Made by a program: the position numbers and the translations under genes
Assembly (NCBI GenBank): GCA_913049565.1
Contig: CAJWZG010000121.1
Location: forward strand, 1-8,481
Length of the DNA stretch: 8,481 nt
Reading direction: 5' to 3'
DNA from: an uncultured Gammaproteobacteria bacterium
GTDB taxonomy: Bacteria; Pseudomonadota; Gammaproteobacteria; Pseudomonadales; Azotimanducaceae_A
In this document: positions 6,830 to 8,481 of the stretch, in pieces
Position numbering within the stretch: position 1 is the stretch's first letter
How the letters are laid out: each line of letters starts with the position of its first letter
The notes under the pieces: model-generated
Database searches by the model: none
Told to the model about the DNA's origin: nothing
What the model saw: only the letters and a program-made list of their open reading frames with translations

Positions 6830-6835
6830 CCCCTT
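6830..6835 (-). promoter_or_regulatory. Ribosome binding site setting the DUF305-propeller start
   Basis: AAGGGG on the minus strand lies five bases before the ATG at 6824. It supports that start, which also places the signal peptide close to the N-terminus, over the TTG at 6884, which would put about 30 extra polar residues in front of the hydrophobic core. Confidence 0.7.
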
Positions 6836-6898
6836 CTCGACAGTTACGGGATTTTTCTTCAGCTTTCAGACTAACAAAATTCAATCTGAGTGTGGCGA

Positions 6899-6941
6899 AC
6901 GACCGCCAAAACCGACGATAGTCTCGCCGCTAATCGGTCGT
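6899..6941 (-). repeat. 7-bp inverted repeat in the gap between the DUF5916 and DUF305 genes
   Basis: ACGACCG (6899-6905) is matched by its exact reverse complement CGGTCGT (6935-6941) around a 29-base spacer. A second partly overlapping pair, GGCGA (6894-6898) and TCGCC (6924-6928), could form an alternative fold. The 144-base gap holds no convincing reading frame and no strong sigma-70 promoter. It could contain a weak terminator, a regulator site or the promoter of the DUF305 gene; I cannot tell which. Confidence 0.35.
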
Positions 6942-6968
6942 AGCCAGCAAAAGACGGGGCGGTAATAT

Positions 6969-8481
6969 TCAATTACCAAAGCGATAACGCAGCTTCATCA
7001 AAAAGACATCGATCACGGGTTCGCGCAGGGCGTCATCAAACAGATCATCAAAACTGTCGTCCACTCGTCCCGGTAGGTTGCTGCCCCGTGTATAGACGAC
7101 AAACAAGTCCGACAACGGCCCTATCTCCCACCGATAGCGCAACTGTGAGGTCAGGCGGGAAAGTGCAAAGTCACCTCTAGTTGAGGCGACTAAGCCTGCC
7201 GCTACGGGATCTGCAATGGCAACCAACTCCCCCTCATGTCCGGGAATCTGATAGAAACCCTTTTGAGTTGCTCGTATACCCGCCCACTGCAAGGAAAAAC
7301 GAATTTGTTGCTTGGCCGTCAGGAAAATATCCATGCCCAAGCGAGGCTGAAAATCGGCCGCATCGTAAGTAGCCATCAACGAACCTTGGTCATGCAGCAA
7401 CCAGCCTTTGCGGTCAAAATAGTTCAGATCAAAGTCGACTGCGAATCGATCCGACGGTTGGTAAGTGAGACCCACAGAGGTGCGAATCGTCCAGTCACTG
7501 AGTTCTTCTTGGCGCACACCGGCAAGAGCGCTGAACGACAGCGGCTTGGAGCTATTTGTACCGAAGCCTATTTCAGCAACGACGCGCCCGTCGGTTTTGA
7601 AGGAACCATTACCAAAGCTGTTGCGGTCATCCCAGCGCTCAGGGAAGTAGTCGAATTCAGTGCGTATCTCGCTGAGATTTTTAAACGTCCAACTGTTTCG
7701 GAAAAAATAGCCTGCTCGCTCCATTTGCCCATCTAAGTTGAACGAGTGCACCAACATTACCGAGCGTTTCTTGTTGCGTAACCGCTTCAGTCCGCGGCCG
7801 GTCGAGAAGTTGTAGATGTACTTAGTGCCCATGACGTTGTTGCGGCGAATGTATCCCAAGTCGCTGATATCCAGCTTTTTGTCAAAGTACTCGAGCTGCA
7901 CCGCATGGCTTACGCCTTGCCTCGGCACATAGGTAATATCGTTGAAACCGCCATAGCCGACCTCACCATCCACATCACTGGTCAGCAGCTGTGAATCCAC
8001 TTTCCAAGCACCACTTTTGCTCAACCAGTGGCCGTCGACACCATGCACTACAGCATCGTCATCGGCGTATCGGGTTAAGGTGCCCAAATAGCCGATGGAA
8101 CGCCGACCGTCACCGGTTTGCTCGAAAAGCAGCCGTGCAACACCAAAGTCGCGTCCCTCGGCAGTTACATAGGCGCGTTCGCCTGCGTCGTTACCGCCAG
8201 ATACTGTTCCTCGCAACACAGCATCGTCTTCCATAGCACCTAGAATGCCATAGCGAAACGCCCCCTTTTGACCCGTGACTTTAGCCGCGCCAAGCAAGTC
8301 TGTTGGCCGTCCAAGCTCGGCTCCTTGCACATCTACTCCAGCGGGCACATCAATACGCGCGGCTCCGCCAATTCGGCGGGTATTCAACAGCGTGGTCGGT
8401 TCTCCGGTGAATGTAGAGTTTGTCTGTCGGGACCCGATACCACTCGGGCCGGCGCCCGAGGGCTGACTTCGCGGGGTTGTA
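6969..8481 (-). CDS. DUF5916 outer-membrane beta-barrel protein, C-terminal part, cut by window end
   Basis: The frame stays open from the window edge to TGA at 6969, giving 503 visible residues; the TTG at 8387 is an internal codon, not the real start. Near the visible N-terminus stand NTRRIGG and PTDLLGAAKVTGQKG (residues about 33-80), which match the start of the DUF5916 domain (typically SRRIG and LGAAK-x-TG). Then follow many alternating polar/aromatic stretches typical of outer-membrane beta-strands, for example VGLTYQPSDRFAVDFDLNYF. The end, LFVVYTRGSNLPG then FLMKLRYRFGN, is characteristic of the family. Complete members usually have a signal peptide and an N-terminal carbohydrate-binding (CBM9/DOMON-like) domain of about 200 residues, which would lie beyond the window. 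The exact role of DUF5916 proteins is not known; binding or processing of a surface substrate is a guess. It is followed 144 bases later by the DUF305-propeller gene on the same strand. Confidence 0.87.
   Translation of the reverse strand, partial: TTPRSQPSGAGPSGIGSRQTNSTFTGEPTTLLNTRRIGGAARIDVPAGVDVQGAELGRPTDLLGAAKVTGQKGAFRYGILGAMEDDAVLRGTVSGGNDAGERAYVTAEGRDFGVARLLFEQTGDGRRSIGYLGTLTRYADDDAVVHGVDGHWLSKSGAWKVDSQLLTSDVDGEVGYGGFNDITYVPRQGVSHAVQLEYFDKKLDISDLGYIRRNNVMGTKYIYNFSTGRGLKRLRNKKRSVMLVHSFNLDGQMERAGYFFRNSWTFKNLSEIRTEFDYFPERWDDRNSFGNGSFKTDGRVVAEIGFGTNSSKPLSFSALAGVRQEELSDWTIRTSVGLTYQPSDRFAVDFDLNYFDRKGWLLHDQGSLMATYDAADFQPRLGMDIFLTAKQQIRFSLQWAGIRATQKGFYQIPGHEGELVAIADPVAAGLVASTRGDFALSRLTSQLRYRWEIGPLSDLFVVYTRGSNLPGRVDDSFDDLFDDALREPVIDVFLMKLRYRFGN

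Noticed and set aside
7236..7736. Plus-strand frame of 166 codons
   Set aside because: Antisense to the DUF5916 barrel gene, whose family motifs are clear; no protein-like features.
8385..8387. TTG as the start of the DUF5916 protein
   Set aside because: The frame is open to the window edge, and the family has a long N-terminal region before the RRIG motif, so the codon is internal.

Overview
The window looks like a stretch of chromosome from a Gram-negative, probably marine, gammaproteobacterium. This is inferred from outer-membrane and lipoprotein signals, the DUF5916 barrel and the DUF305/LVIVD protein; no rRNA or other marker gene is present to fix the lineage. Base composition looks even across the window. 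I see no tRNA, rRNA, CRISPR array, insertion sequence or phage gene, and no stretch over 300 bases lacks a gene. The longest gap is 144 bases (6825-6968).

Left part, plus strand (1-2068). The window opens inside a sodium/solute symporter gene whose N-terminus lies upstream. After a 79-base gap holding a perfect 9-bp inverted repeat comes an enoyl-CoA hydratase/isomerase of PaaG type, with a strong ribosome binding site. The pair would fit uptake of a small organic acid followed by CoA-thioester catabolism, but the substrate cannot be read from the sequence.

Right part, minus strand (8481 down to 2092). Six genes point the same way with short gaps: the C-terminal part of a DUF5916 outer-membrane beta-barrel protein (6969-8481, cut by the window edge); a large exported protein joining a DUF305 domain to a seven-repeat LVIVD-like beta-propeller (4296-6824); a 52-residue small lipoprotein (4127-4285), easily missed because it is so short; an exported type-B carboxylesterase (2545-4098); a possible 25-residue hydrophobic peptide (2436-2513); and a small HNH-nuclease-type zinc protein (2092-2400) that converges on the hydratase gene. 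Gaps between the middle genes are 10, 28, 31 and 35 bases, so co-transcription from DUF305 through HNH is plausible.

Four of the minus-strand products carry export signals or are outer-membrane barrels. The most interesting reading is therefore a cell-envelope module: barrel, DUF305-propeller protein, tiny lipoprotein and secreted esterase. It might handle an extracellular ester substrate, or metal/redox chemistry at the surface. That joint function is inference from gene order. The individual family calls rest on motifs visible in the sequence.
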